A stretch of DNA of 64,000 nucleotides. Source: Desmodus rotundus (lineage: Eukaryota > Chordata > Mammalia > Chiroptera > Phyllostomidae). The DNA is taken from assembly GCF_022682495.2 (NCBI RefSeq), contig NC_071398.1:85579193-85643192 (forward strand). The letters are read 5' to 3'. The notes below the pieces were generated by a model that saw only the letters and a program-made list of their open reading frames with translations, made no database searches and was not told the origin of the DNA. Below, one piece after another: positions 35,501-46,495 of the stretch (the first letter of the stretch is position 1; every line of letters begins with the position of its first letter). A program made the translations under genes and the position numbers.

Positions 35501-38500
35501 CTACTACTTAGGTATTTTAGTTACAGTCTACGGAGCCCCTTATCTCATGTGATTCATAACACAACCCAAAAAAGCAGGCGGGACATCTTTGTAATATTTA
35601 GCGATACAGCTGGTATTCATACCTAAAGCATCAGGCTCCGTATCTAGAATTCGTCATAAAGAAACTAATGCTTGAAATGACTTGTCCAAGGATACAGCAA
35701 TAAAACTGCAGGTTAATTTTGCTAGGCTTAAAAGAGCTGATGTTGTTCTAAGCTTCTAAACATTATGAAAATGCATAACTAAATCTCTTCAAAATTTGTC
35801 CAAAAGATAGATTCTGATTATTCCTTTGCTTACCTCTGAAGTTAGAATCATGTTATACAGAGGTTTTTCTAATGCTACATACCTGGAATGGTAGGAATAA
35901 AATCATGTAGACCTTCAATGAATCATTTAAGCAAATTTGTTTCCCTTCTAAGATAAAAAGGTTCTTTAGATGAGAATTAGCGTATCTAGAAATCATAATA
36001 TTTGAGTATATTATGATACCACAAGTCTCAATTCTTATTTTTAGGTTATTCAGAGCTAAAACAAGTATTTTTCAAGTACTGCATTTTGGCAACTATCCCT
36101 TTTTAGTGAACCATGACAATTAAGCATTAGGTCCTAGGCCAATTTTTATTTCAAACACAGTGGATGCTGTGATTTTAAGCAATTTCAGAGTGTCTGTATA
36201 CTTGTACCTCCACCTCTCAGTTTATTCCATTAGCTTGGGAGATATTCCATTAGCTTGGGAGATTTGCAGAGGGTGGGAGGCCTATTAGGAAAGCAGCTCA
36301 GAATTCGATAAAAGTAAGGTACTCAAAGCCATACATATAAATGTCCCTTACAAATAAACCAAGGTCGTAACTGTTTTTCTAATACTCAGCAACAGTACTT
36401 CCGAGTGCCAAGCAAATTCTAAAAGGTTTCTTAGGAAAATTGTTACAAATTTTTAAATGTGAGAATGGAGCCATTTAAAAATGTATTATGATCTATGTTT
36501 TTAGCAATGCCAATTCTGTTTCTAGATTTGATTTCAATTTGGTATCAATCTGATTTCTTTTTAGAGGACATATCTAAATGGAAACAGAATTGAGTTCAAA
36601 GGCATAACAAGTGTGTATATTTCTTCTGAAGTTCAACATTACATTTTTGGTGGATTTTATTTTGTAAAGGACAAAAAGCCAATGGAGGTTATCACACTGG
36701 GGTGTGACACCATGCGTACTTCAATAGTGTAACTTTGGCTGTAATGCAAAGAATGGATCATAAAACAGCAGTCAGATGGGAGGGTATTGCAATAGGAGTT
36801 AGAGATTGGAAAGGTGTTATAAAAATCTAGGTCAGGAGAACGCTTTATAAAAGTCCAGATTTCTGGGTCCTACTCCTACAGATTCTGAGTCAGTAGGTTT
36901 TCATAAACCTTAGTGAAGAGCTAAACATGGATGACTGGTAGTGAGGTACAGCATCAGAAAGAAGATACCCATGATGCTGACACCTTTAAAAGAGTATCAG
37001 GAACTCAGAAAAATTACAAGTTGATGCTTCATTTTTACCACAGATGAACAGACTCACCTGGATCGGGGTCAGATTTTAGGTCCAATGAGTGTACAACAGG
37101 GTGGTACTGCTTCTAAACAATATAAATTAAAACAGACTTAATTTCACAACTTAATGCCTCATGTAAGTATTTTCTTCAGCTAATGTAAGCAAACATACTA
37201 TTAGTCAGTAGTACCATTCTTTAGCAAAAAAAAAAAAAAAAAAAAAAAAATTAAATCCTGCAATCTGTAGGGAATGGAAGGGAAAAGATCAGTCAAATCT
37301 AAGTCTGAATTATAACTTTTATAGCATTGCCACCTACAGCATACACTAAGAAATTGCACCATAAAAAATTTTAAGGAGAAAAGTCATCAAGCAAATTAAA
37401 GGCACAGAGACTAAATTTTGTGTTTCAAGTACTAGGTAGTCTCCAAATTATGAATGAATTGTTTTTCAAAAGTTCATTTTAAGAAGTGTTTGGAACTCAC
37501 ACTCCTATTCCCACAGAAAGTCTTTTAAAAGTGGGCACCACCACGTGGGCACAGTAACGCCCACACACCCTGTGACCCACGAGGTCCATGGTGGCGGAAC
37601 CAGAGGAACAGGATCCACAATCTGGGCAAAAAGGAAGAGGAAAATGTTCCTCCCTACTCTTGCCCGAAGCTAGCAAGAGCTAAAAAGGTTTTTTAAAAAG
37701 CGGTCTTCGGTGTCTTCACCCCTTCCACCTTGCACCACTTCTTAACCTCCCACAGTAGTACCGCACAGGGCCTGCCAACTTTCTTTATTTTATGCAATAC
37801 TGATCACTAGGTTTTCTTCAGGGAGAAAGGGGTAGTTACCAGGAAAGGAGACACTAAAATGTAAATACATGTTGAACGTTTTTTCTTAGACAACTTTAAA
37901 AAAGTGGTTGAGAAATTAAGTAGGATATTTCTTTGAAGATTGCTACTGAAGAAAAGAGGAAAATTTCTGCTTATAAATATTTTTCTCATCAAATGACTAA
38001 AATATTTTAGATAAAGTACCTGCGCCTTTACTATCTAAAACGATTTGAAAAACTAAGGACAAACAGCATATCACAATATAAAACAACAGGTATTTCTCAC
38101 TGCAGAGGCAAAGCTACTCCCAGCAAACCTACTCTCTCCCATCATGATTTGGGGAGCTGAACAAATAACACACAATTCATACAGCAAGTTTCAGTATTAT
38201 GAACAGGTACTCAATCTTCGTCATCAATTTAACTAAAGTGTCTTCCAAAATGTATAATCATATCCAAATAATGTGCCAAACACAAATGACAAATCGAAAG
38301 AAAAGTCTTAGAAGGTAAATTTCTTTTTCCTTCCTGGTCTCAGAATTATAAAGTCATCGCCAGTCTTCCATCTTCAAATTCTACGTTAGTATCAGTTCTG
38401 TTCAAAACCGAGTGTGGGCATGCCCCTTCCTTTTTAGCTCAGGCCCTGGCACAGCAGCTGTTTCCTTCACAGAGGTATTTCTGCCGGTACCTCACCAACA

Positions 38501-41500
38501 GGGGCATCCAGTGTCTCCGTGGTTACCCCCACCTGCCCCCTGAGATCGTGCCTGTCACACTGCCCTGCAGCAGGCCTGAGATTCCAAAGGTCTGGAGGGT
38601 GAGCGCCCTGCAGGACGCACGGGAGGGGAAGCCCACAGAGACACCAGCAGACCAGAGGCTGGGTCGGGTCAGCAGCCAAATTCCAGTGTAAGAGGAGGAT
38701 CTAGTCGTGGGCATGGCCAACCACCACAGTAAAGTGGGAGGGGTTATTTTGTGTTGAATAAACTTGTGGTCAGAAAATGAAACAAAAACAAGACAAAACA
38801 ACAACAACAAAAACCTAGTGTGATTTAGAACAGGAAAAAGTCTTACAAGAGACAAACAGTAGTAATTGAGGCAGGACAGATAAAATGAAATATCATTTAT
38901 CTCTACATGGATCTTATACTTAAATTTTTTTATTGTAGTAAAACAGACATAACATAGAATTTACTATTTTAAAGATAAATATCTTACCAGAATTTCTTGT
39001 TTTGCTTTTATAATTTTTATGACACATTCAAGGATCCTTCTGGGATACTGCTTACGTTTTGTGGCTAAATCTACTATGATTTCATCAAACTGATCTTCAA
39101 GTTCTTTGATATCAGAATCTATTTCAAGAGGAAAAAAAATATCCTTAAAACACATTGTTATTATTATGAAAATATAATGTAAATAAACTAACTTTGGAAA
39201 ACACAAAATAATTTTCCTTAATTATACGGCAACACATACGGCAAGTTACGCATTGAATAATCAATTACTAAGCGTCTGTGGGAAGCCAGGCTGAAATCAG
39301 AGAAACGCAAAGATGAACTTAATGTGATCCCTGTTCTCTGTGAGCCCACGGTTCACCGAAAGAAGCAGACAGGTAACTGCAGAGCAACTTGACAAGTGCA
39401 ACAGGTATGTGAACAAAATCTATCAGGACACAGAACAATGGAACACTGACTCTGCCAGTGGAATTTAAGACCAAAGAGGAAGTAACATTTGGGCTGGGAC
39501 TTGGAATGTAAGTGCAAATCCATTCTATAAAAAGAGGTAAGAAAAAATAATAGGGAGAAGCAGTCCAAGCAGAGGAAACAGTATTTGCAAGATCATAGAG
39601 TCTTTGGAAACCAAAAAGTTCTAGATGGCTGCAGGATAAAGTATAAGGAAAGAAGGATGATCAAAGAACTAGACGATAAAGAGCACTTAATGTCAGGGAT
39701 GCTAAGAAGTTTTTATTTATTTTTTTTATGTGCTTAAACGAAGCTGTGATATAAGAGTAAATAGAGTGGCTAGATCTGAAATAGGCAAAACTGGATAAAT
39801 GGTAGAAAAAAGCAAAAGATATAGTGACTTTATTTAGCTAAAACCATTTTATTGGTTAATTTCCTATGTTTTTAACTAGAGATTCTCAAACTTTAGCAGA
39901 ATGAATCTAGGGAACTTGTCAAAAGAGCAGAAACCTTAATTCAGTAGGTCTCTGGAATGGGGTCTAGATATTAAGTACCCCAGATAAAATGAGTACAGGT
40001 AATAGATACATCAACATTATTCTGCAAATCATTTTAAGGAGTATTAAATACTAAGTAGTTAAATACTAAGAACTCGGTCATCAGCTTCACTGGTCTAAGA
40101 GCATGTGTTCTGCTGTGTCGAAGTCTGTGCTAGAAAAGGGTCTATTTACTTTGAGTAGAAGCTTCTTTAGGGAGAAGTACAATACATATATATTTTTTGA
40201 AACATTTTGAGACATTGCTGATATATATCTGCATTTACTTACATACTGAGTAAATATAATTGAGGTACACTGGTTATGGCCTTTTATTCACGTAACAAAT
40301 ATTAAGCCCAACTAAATTACTTCTTTTGAAGAATATTATGAGAGAACCAGTCATTTCTTACTTTGAAAAGCCATTCGGCCCTCCCTAAATTTTAATTTGT
40401 CCATTTGAAAAGTTCAATCACTAACCTGAAAGGAATACTCTACTATTTCACGATCATTTAAAAAAAAAAAATCAAGTCTCCCGGCTAAAACTTCTGCGTA
40501 AGGAAAATGGTCCCTTAGCGCCACCTAATGATGCAGCTATAGAAGTGAACTGTATAAACAATTTGAGCAGGGAAGACTTAGTCACTAATTTAACAAATAT
40601 TTAGTGGGTGCCTACTTTGTGTCAAGCTACAAGTTGAAACCCAGTGATGAGGAAAACAAATATAGTTTCTGCTCTCAAGGAACTTACATTGTAATTCTTA
40701 AATGTGTCTGGTCAATCCTCCTGAAATTAAGGGCATTCAGAGAAGCTAAGGGGCAGACAGGAAGTTAGTTTCACTTATGTGTATATTCATATGTTCACTC
40801 ATTTGTTCATTTATACAATGATCTCAGTGAACAAAATAAACAAAAACGTCTGTCTTTGTGAAGTTTACTCACTGCTTCTAAGTATCAGGATCAGATACAA
40901 ACCCTTTAATTCTACCTGCTGGACTTCTCTTGCAACTTTTTCTTTCTCTCCTTTCCCACTGTCTTAGGGCAGGTCTTCATCATTTTTTGCTGTATTATTG
41001 CAATAACCTCCCTAAGGTCGGCCTGCCTTGAATTTCTCCCTTCTCCAATCCATCCCCACACAGGGCCAGCAGTTAGCTTTCCAAAGCACCACCTTTCCAT
41101 GTAAGTTCTACTTTAAAAACTTTTACCGGTTCCTCAGTACCTACAACGTAAGGTACAAATTCCTTAGCATATCCTACAGGGCTCTCCGTGATCTGGCCCC
41201 AACTTAACTTTCTGGCCATATCTGCCACTAGTTTTCCCAATTCACTTCTGACACGTCCCAAACGTAGCACTCCTTTGTGCCTCTGCACACGGGGCTTTCT
41301 TTACTTTAAATGTCCTGCCTACCTCCCTTCCGTCAGCATATTCTTATTTATTACATGCATTTAACAACCAACTCTGTTAGGTCTAATCGCACTTCCCAAA
41401 GAGTATAGTTGATTCCTTGTCTATTTCTTTCCATTAATGATGAGTTCCTAAATGGTAAGGGCAATGTCTTTGCACCTATTTCCCAGCATCTGGCATAGTG

Positions 41501-44500
41501 TCAATTTATCAAGTGCCCATGAAAAAAGGTAGAAGTATTATAACTATTTTCCCTCAGTTATAAGGGGAAAGGGGGACAAAGAATATACATGCTCCAACCT
41601 GCCAGGGAATCATTTGTTAATCTATAAATTGAAGAATCATATTGCTAGAGGCGGTCTGTACCCAACAATAAAGCAATTCCAAAGTGACTTCAGAGAAAAA
41701 GAGTCAGATAAAGACACAGTAAAGGCTGTGTAGCTGGAAAATACCACTAGGACTTGGCCGGTTAGCTCAGTTGGTTAGAGCATTATCCCGATATACCAAA
41801 AGGTTGAACGTTCAATTCCCAGTCAGGGCACATACAAGAATCAAGCAATCAAATGCATAAATAAGTGGAACAATGTACAGAAGGCAACCCATCAATGTTT
41901 CTCTCTCACAAAGATGTTTCTCTCTCCACCCACCCCACATCCTCTCTAAAATCAGTAACTATATCCTTGGGTGATGATTAAAAAAAAAGATTTAAGCAAT
42001 GAAGGCATAAATATGTGCAACAACAAATCAGTGTTTCTTTCCTTCTCTCCTCTCTCCCTCCCCTTCCTCTCTCTAAAATCAATAAATAAAACTTAAAAAA
42101 AAAATCTGTGATTTTTTTAGATATGTCAATAACATTAGTTAGGGTACAGTCAAGTCTGCTTTGTATCAGGGAAATATTCTGTCTTTTTAAGGACGTTTCT
42201 CAAAACACTGACCTCATCCTTGACATGGTCCTCTTACAGTTTAACTTCACAGTCCTAAGGTACCTCACTATCTGCTCTAATGATCACGTGTAAAAATACA
42301 ACTGGATTCACAAGCTATTAATCATAGTAATCCTCTGGGCCTGTTTCTTCATGTGGGGATAGTTCCAAAGAATTTTCCAATGGACAAATGACACGGGTGC
42401 TTCTGAAGGTCAATCAGCTGAAAGTCTCGGTGAGAATGCCAGACAGAAAATACAGAGGATCAGGGACCGCCTCTGTTGTTTACCTCAGATTACAACTTCA
42501 GCAGTCTTCTGGATTAGTTCTCTCTTCCCCCACCCAGTAAACTAATTTTTAAAGAGAAGTAACACTGAAAATGGAGATTAAAAATTAGCATTCAACATAA
42601 AATTAGCTACAAGAATAAGTCAGAAATTAATGACAAGAAAAAAGTTAAATCACTTACCTCTAAAACAATCATCTGAAGCTTCTTGCCACGCTTGCCCATT
42701 AATGCTGACATTCTCTTGTATAGCTGATTCAAAAGTCTGCAATGAATTCACAACAGTCAAGTCACCACAAATAATTTTCAATACTGAATTTAAATATTTT
42801 GGAAAAATAAGTTCAGATATATGGCTGAGGATGTAAAAAATTAGCAGACTGGCCTATTAGTATACTTATTTTCAATGAAAATTCCATTTCAATGGATTCT
42901 TCCTACACTTTTGCTCTGATAGCCATTATGCTACCTAAGAGAAAATTTGATCCAAAATTTTAGAATATTCTTGTAAACAAAAGCATGTACTTCTCAAATG
43001 AAATAAAAAATAAAAGCTAACAGTACACCAAGACACATCATTAAAATGGCAACGGTTAAAGACAGAATTGTAAAAGCAGCAAGAGAAAGATAGTTACCTA
43101 CAAGGGAGTCCCCATAAAACTGTCAGCTGATTTCTCAGCAGAAATATTGCAGGCCAGAAGGAATTAGCATGAAATATTCAGTGATGAAAAGCAAGGACCT
43201 ACAACCAAGACTACTTTCCCAGCAAGGCTATCATTTAAAATTGAAGGAGAAATAAAGAGCTTCCCAGATAAGAAAAAGCTAAAGGAGTTTGTCACCACCA
43301 AACCAGTATTACAAGAAATGTTAAAGGGAAGAAGAAGGACAAAAAAGAAAGAAGAAAAAAAATAAACAAAGGAATATAGTTAACCCTGTGGAGGTCACAG
43401 TCAAAAAAATTACAGCGTAGGTCACACATATCCAAGATACATCATACATTCAACACTATTATGCTGAAACATGGAAAAAATATTAAAAACAATGCAAATT
43501 TGTACTTATTATGTTTACATAATAAAATACATGATTTTGAATTTATTTTTTGGCTACAATCTATAGACTATTAAGCAAAGAAATATAAAAACAAAAAAAA
43601 ATTTCTTTTCAAATAACAAAAACATGGATATTTCTAAAAAGAACTACCAAAAAAATGTCTTTACCATTAATTAATCAGACTCGTCAGTAGCCGGCCTACA
43701 AAACATCTCTACCAGTCATCGCAAACAACATCGCTGTGCTCAAGGCATGAACCTTTTCACAACACGTGCAAAAACATTTTGATAAGTGACTCAAAATCGC
43801 TGAAGTCTCTGCAGCAGCATCTGCTGAAGCTCTTCAACATCACTTGGATTATTGAATGAATATATTTTCCCAGCCATTTCAATGGTAAATGAGAAAAAAC
43901 ACTGACTTCCAAATTCACGGAAAATAAACTACTATACCAACAATGACTTTGGAGTTCACAGTATTTCTCAGGTATAATTTACTATCGAATGTCACCTACC
44001 CTCACGAACACGTGTTATAACCACACTGGTGGCTTAAACATTATGGCTTAACATTAGTCACATACAAATGCGCAGCTAGTCATGACCTTGAACCTATGCA
44101 CTCGATTTATGTAACAATATTTACGAAAAGAGTTTGTATATCTCAGATCAGCTACAACCTCTGCAGGGTTAAAAGAACAAATGGCAATACATCACTTTAA
44201 ATGTAAATAGCTTAACTGCTCCAATCAAAAGACATAAGGTAGCTGAATAAGAAAACAAGACCCACATATATGCTCTCTACAAGAGACCCACCTCAGAACG
44301 AAAGAAACACACAGACTAAAAGTAAAGGGATGGAGCCCTGGCCAGGTAGCTCAGTTGGTTAGAGTGTTGTTCCAATACGCTGAGGTTATAGGTTTGATCC
44401 CCAGTCAGGACACACACAGGAAGGAAGAGCTATGGGGGAGGGAAATTCAAAGACTTTGCTTTATGCTATTTTTTACGATGAGGATGTATTTGGTACATTT

Positions 44501-46495
44501 TGTAAATTAAAAATAAGCATAAATCAAATAATGTGTAATTATGAAATAAACTACATATTTCACACTTAAAAATTTTTATGAAGTAAAATATTTATTTTAG
44601 CCCTGGCTGGCGTGGCCTGGTGGGTTGGGTGTCGTCCTGAAAACCAAAGAGCACGGGTCTGGGTCGCAGACTAGGTCTCCGGCTAGGGGTGTGTGAGAGG
44701 CAACCGACAGATGTTTCTCTCCCTCTCTCCAATTAAATAAATAAAATCTTTAAAAAAAAATAGATATTTACTCTAAATATGAACTTTCAGGGATTATCTG
44801 AGAATACAAATTTGCGGTATTGGCACAATTGTCCCAATACTATTTTTTTATAAAATCTCTAGCTATATTATGTGGTTTTTGATAGAGATACATCAACATA
44901 ATTAAAGCCTCTGCCTTTTATTTGTTCTCTCATTTAAAATAAACACAAGTCAATTCCCTTAGAAGTTTACCTTAGCACTCCCTAGAAAGGGGCAAGCTCT
45001 TAAGATCCTTACACAATAAAACAATCTTCTCCAAAAAAAACTACTAAGAATGTCTGTATTCTTCCCTCGCTTGCAAGGAGGAAATGAGAGCCACTCAATC
45101 CAAAACTGGAATACAGAAGCACAACTCAGGGAGTGTTGTTTCATTCTTCCTCCACTTAACCTTTATTTATTTTCTTAAATCCTCACCAGAGGATATGTTT
45201 GTTGATTTTGGAGACAAGAGGAAGGGAAAGAGAGAAACGTTGCCATGAGAGAGAAACATTGATCAGTTGCCTCCTGTTGCACCCCACCTGGGATTGAACC
45301 CCCCTATCTAGGTTTGTGCCCCGACTGGGCTTGAACCCACAACCGGTCTGATGTAGGAAGGATGCTCACACCACCTGAGCCATTGGGCCAGAGCTTAATG
45401 TTTATTTTTATTGTTTGTATTGTGGTCATTCACACTCACAGCTGTGCTGCATTATAAGATTTTTAAAAAACTTTCTACACATAAATTGTATGCTTCCTTA
45501 TGACAGGCACTAATCCCTCAATTTGTTGTATCTCCCCCCACACTCCTAAAAAAGAACTATCTTCTTCAAGGCTTTGCAAGCTATTTTTTGAAGGAAGGGG
45601 AATGTGTTACAAGGGCCAGTGTATGCAGAAGTTTATAATTAAGACAGCTTCCTTATCTACTTCAGACTCGTAGGGAAAATGTTTTCACTCTCTTTGCAAG
45701 ATATTCTAAAACAGGCCAAAGGAAAGACCAAACGCAGCCCTGGTGACCGGCTGACTTCCAGGATTCTTCCCTGGAGAACTCACAGCGTTTCTATATTTAT
45801 TCCAACAGGGGACCCACTGGCCACTGTGACTACTGAGGCCTTAAAACGTGGCTAGTCCGAAAGGAGGTGAGCTGTAAGTTTCAGACACCAGATCTGAAAA
45901 GGTTAGTGCGAACACAGGAATGGAAAATATCTCGTTCGTTTTTCTATTATCACAAATTAAAGTGAAACCTTTGGCCTTGTGGTCAAATAGAATATATTAC
46001 TAGAATTAATTTCACCTATGTTTTCGTACTTCTAATTTCAAGTTACATACATAGCTCGCCTTGTATTCTTCTACTGGACAGCGCTGGTCTAGGTAATTAA
46101 CAATGCCCAGCGGGCACTGTATCTATTGCGCTCCCTCGCGTTTTCCTGGCTGCTTTACCCGGGCATGGCGCACCGTTAACTCTGCCAAAGCCCGGCGCAG
46201 GTCCTTGAGCTCTGAGACCCGCAGGAAGGAGGGAGACAAATGGGTACTACTGGGCCCCTACCCACTGCGCGTCTCGCAGCGCAGGCTCCCGAATCTTATC
46301 TGGCAGCGAGTCCCCGAGCTGTTGCACGAAGCGGCTGCACAGTTCCACCAGTTCCATCACGGCCCGCTTCGAGGTGCAGCGCACACGGAAGTCCTCAGGG
46401 GCGGAGGCGGGGACCACGGTCCGGTCTTCTGTCCCGGCTACTCTCTCCACATCCCGCGGAGGCGAAAGGGCCCTCAACTCGGGAGCCCCCGCCAT
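23228..46495 (-). CDS. NSL1: NSL1, MIS12 kinetochore complex subunit (whole CDS, six exons)
   Basis: NSL1 is one of four subunits of the MIS12 complex, which links centromeric CENP-C to KNL1 and the NDC80 complex at the outer kinetochore. Six coding exons (46495-46262, 42736-42658, 39118-38988, 37112-37058, 24846-24779, 23506-23228) join with consistent phases and GT-AG borders. They give 846 bp, or 281 residues plus stop, the same length as human NSL1 as I recall it. Recognisable blocks are the [12 protein letters not shown] segment near residue 35, the [10 protein letters not shown] end of exon 1, the helical [16 protein letters not shown] region (about residues 106-148) and the RKWYPLRPK tail near the C-terminus. 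The start ATG sits in an AAAATGGCGG context. The gene is head to head with TATDN3. No frameshift or premature stop is seen. The only odd point is the NDC80-contact motif, which reads PIIQL at residues 209-213. Confidence 0.96.
23507..24778. other. NSL1 intron 5
   Basis: Contains a MIR copy (about 24,278-24,500) and otherwise nothing recognised. Confidence 0.7.
24278..24500 (+). repeat. MIR SINE
   Basis: AGTACAGTGGCCAAGAGGAC through CCCTCATCTGTAAAACC, GGATTAAATGAGGTAATACA and GCACCTGGTCCACACTAAAT follow the MIR order. It lies about 280 bp from NSL1 exon 5. Confidence 0.8.
24779..24846 (-). CDS. NSL1: NSL1 coding exon 5
   Basis: This 68-bp exon completes Ala167 and encodes 22 residues, including [18 protein letters not shown]. 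The acceptor is TTTGCAG|CC and the donor is AAG|GTAAAA. The segment matches human [18 protein letters not shown]. Confidence 0.93.
25317..25536 (+). mobile_element. VES-type bat SINE, perfect 16-bp TSD
   Basis: The head starts CCCCTGGCTGGTGTGGGTCC and contains GTTCGATTCCCAGTCAGGG; the tail ends in (AAAT)n and AAAATCTTAAAA. Flanks are AAAAATACCTAAATGA at 25301-25316 and 25537-25552. It lies about 470 bp from NSL1 exon 5 and is antisense to the gene. Confidence 0.92.
28150..28345 (-). repeat. MIR SINE fragment, antisense
   Basis: GCAACCCTGTGAGGCAAGCA, TTCATAGATAAGGAAACAAG and GTACCCAGAATTG follow the reverse MIR order. Confidence 0.6.
31966..32069. mobile_element. Unknown 104-bp insertion with 12-bp direct repeats
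   Basis: ACAACCATCTTC occurs at 31954-31965 and again at 32070-32081, flanking sequence unlike the L1 on both sides. It has no poly(A) tail and no obvious terminal inverted repeats, so the class is unknown. Confidence 0.4.
32922..33460 (-). mobile_element. Mariner-type DNA transposon remnant
   Basis: The minus strand encodes [13 protein letters not shown], close to the [12 protein letters not shown] signature of mariner transposases, and later a GEYFEGD-like end (GAGTACTTTGAAGGTGATTG). The ends, GGGGGACCCCCAAAGAAGCC and the reverse of TTTTTTGAGTTCCCCCTC, look like degenerate inverted repeats. Stops and frameshifts are present. Confidence 0.75.
33490..33606 (-). mobile_element. Mariner-type MITE end
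   Basis: On the minus strand CAGGGGTGGGCAAAAGTGGG followed by TTTACAG is the terminal repeat of a known mammalian mariner MITE group. Only one end is clear. Confidence 0.55.
34831..35197 (-). mobile_element. MER2/Tigger-like DNA transposon remnant
   Basis: Plus-strand blocks CAGTTGGCCCTCCCCATCCA, TTTACATAGCATTTACATTG, TTATATGCAAATACTATGC and GTCCTGGAACCAATCCCCC are in the order of this element. The right end reverses to AACAGTCCTCCCTCGGG, giving terminal inverted repeats. Confidence 0.75.
36224..36263. repeat. Perfect 20-bp tandem duplication
   Basis: ATTCCATTAGCTTGGGAGAT is present twice head to tail, at 36224-36243 and 36244-36263, with no mismatch. Confidence 0.95.
37058..37112 (-). CDS. 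NSL1: NSL1 coding exon 4
   Basis: This 55-bp exon encodes residues 149-166 ([18 protein letters not shown]) plus the first base of Ala167. The acceptor is GTTTAG|AAG and the donor is CCAG|GTGAGT. It is close to human [18 protein letters not shown]. Confidence 0.93.
37113..38987. other. NSL1 intron 3
   Basis: Contains an A-run of about 26 bp near 37,226-37,251. A GC-richer block at about 38,420-38,790 ends TTGAATAAACTTGTGGTC and then an A-rich tail, and might be a retrocopied 3' UTR. An L1-tail-like piece lies about 38,925-38,975. Confidence 0.5.
38430..38790 (+). pseudogene. Possible retrocopied 3' UTR (source unknown)
   Basis: A GC-rich 330-bp block stands out from AT-rich intron. It ends in an AATAAA, about 15 further bases, then an A-rich tail. 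I cannot identify a parent transcript or a clear target-site duplication. Confidence 0.3.
38988..39118 (-). CDS. NSL1: NSL1 coding exon 3
   Basis: This 131-bp exon completes Asp105 and encodes residues 106-148, including [20 protein letters not shown] and [10 protein letters not shown]. It is the helical stalk region that packs with the other MIS12-complex subunits. The acceptor is AATAG|ATT and the donor is CTG|GTAAGA. An L1-tail-like sequence lies within about 60 bp of the donor. Confidence 0.95.
39119..42657. other. NSL1 intron 2
   Basis: Contains a copy of the ancient repeat near 39,470-39,790, an L2/MIR-type piece near 40,580-40,690 and a bat SINE (41,754-42,105). Nothing else was recognised. 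Confidence 0.6.
41754..42105 (+). mobile_element. Bat tRNA-derived SINE, long form with duplicated 3' body
   Basis: The tRNA-like head has an A box (TAGCTCAGTTGGTTAGAGC) and a B box (GGTTGAACGTTCAATTCC). The 3' body, with GTGGAACAA..CAATGTTTCTCTC, appears twice: at about 41,860-41,955 and again at about 41,998-42,080. Confidence 0.8.
42658..42736 (-). CDS. NSL1: NSL1 coding exon 2
   Basis: This 79-bp exon encodes residues 79-104 plus the first base of codon 105, reading [20 protein letters not shown] and onward. The acceptor is TGCAG|ACT and the donor is AGAG|GTAAGT. It is too short to show as a long ORF and was found from its match to the human protein. Confidence 0.94.
42990..44334 (+). 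mobile_element. L1, ORF1-end/inter-ORF/ORF2-start region, split by a piggyBac-like element
   Basis: The left part has CCATAAAACTGTCAGCTGAT, CAGCAAGGCTATCATTTAAA and CAAGAAATGTTAAAGGGAAG. The right part resumes with ACTTTAAATGTAAATAGC, AAGACCCACATATATGCT and CTACAAGAGACCCACCTCAG (start of ORF2). Removing 43384-44168 and one TTAA restores the expected L1 order. Confidence 0.8.
43384..44168. mobile_element. Non-autonomous piggyBac-like element (785 bp)
   Basis: TTAA occurs on both sides (43380-43383 and 44169-44172), the target-site duplication of piggyBac elements. The ends are CCCTGTGGAGGT and, reversed from the right side, CCCTGCAGAGGT: inverted repeats with two mismatches in 12. The 785 bp between them have no transposase ORF, so it must have been moved in trans. 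Confidence 0.85.
44336..44425 (+). mobile_element. Bat tRNA-derived SINE, 3'-truncated
   Basis: CCCTGGCCAGGTAGCTCAGT and GGTTATAGGTTTGATCCCCA carry the A and B boxes. The SINE body ends soon after. Confidence 0.8.
44598..44761 (+). mobile_element. VES-type bat SINE, diverged
   Basis: AGCCCTGGCTGGCGTGGCCT, GAGAGGCAACCGACAGATGT and an AAATAAATAAAATCTTTAAA tail. Confidence 0.85.
45180..45397 (-). mobile_element. Bat tRNA-derived SINE, antisense, diverged
   Basis: GAGAGAAACATTGATCAGTT, GTTGCACCCCACCTGGGATT and CACCTGAGCCATTGGGCCAG are the reverse of a bat SINE with a degenerate head. Confidence 0.75.
45805..46087 (+). mobile_element. Old hAT (Charlie-like) element next to the promoter
   Basis: ACGTGGCTAGTCCGAAAGGA, AATATATTACTAGAATTAAT and TTCTTCTACTGGACAGCGCT follow the order of a common mammalian hAT MITE. 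A second copy lies near 57,150-57,560. It ends about 25 bp before CpG density rises. Confidence 0.6.
46262..46495 (-). CDS. NSL1: NSL1 coding exon 1
   Basis: This exon encodes residues 1-78, from [10 protein letters not shown] to [10 protein letters not shown]. The donor is TGG|GTAGGG and the phase is 0. It lies inside the CpG island. An upstream in-frame ATG lies beyond the likely transcription start, so the MAGAPE start is preferred because it matches the human N-terminus. Confidence 0.95.

Larger units (their letters stand above)
24847..37057. other. NSL1 intron 4 (12.2 kb)
   Basis: Largest intron of the gene. It holds a recent SINE, an old sense L1 broken by mariner-type elements, a MER2/Tigger-like relic and MIR pieces. 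About 25,560-28,150 and 28,350-30,480 show nothing I can name. No other gene is seen. Confidence 0.6.
42737..46261. other. NSL1 intron 1
   Basis: Dominated by an L1 with a nested piggyBac-like element, three bat SINEs (44,336, 44,598, 45,180) and an old hAT copy that ends just before the CpG island. Confidence 0.7.

Noticed and set aside
41754..41830. Possible functional tRNA gene (A and B boxes present)
   Set aside because: The head is fused to a SINE body and A-rich tail, and the acceptor stem does not close, so it is a SINE head.
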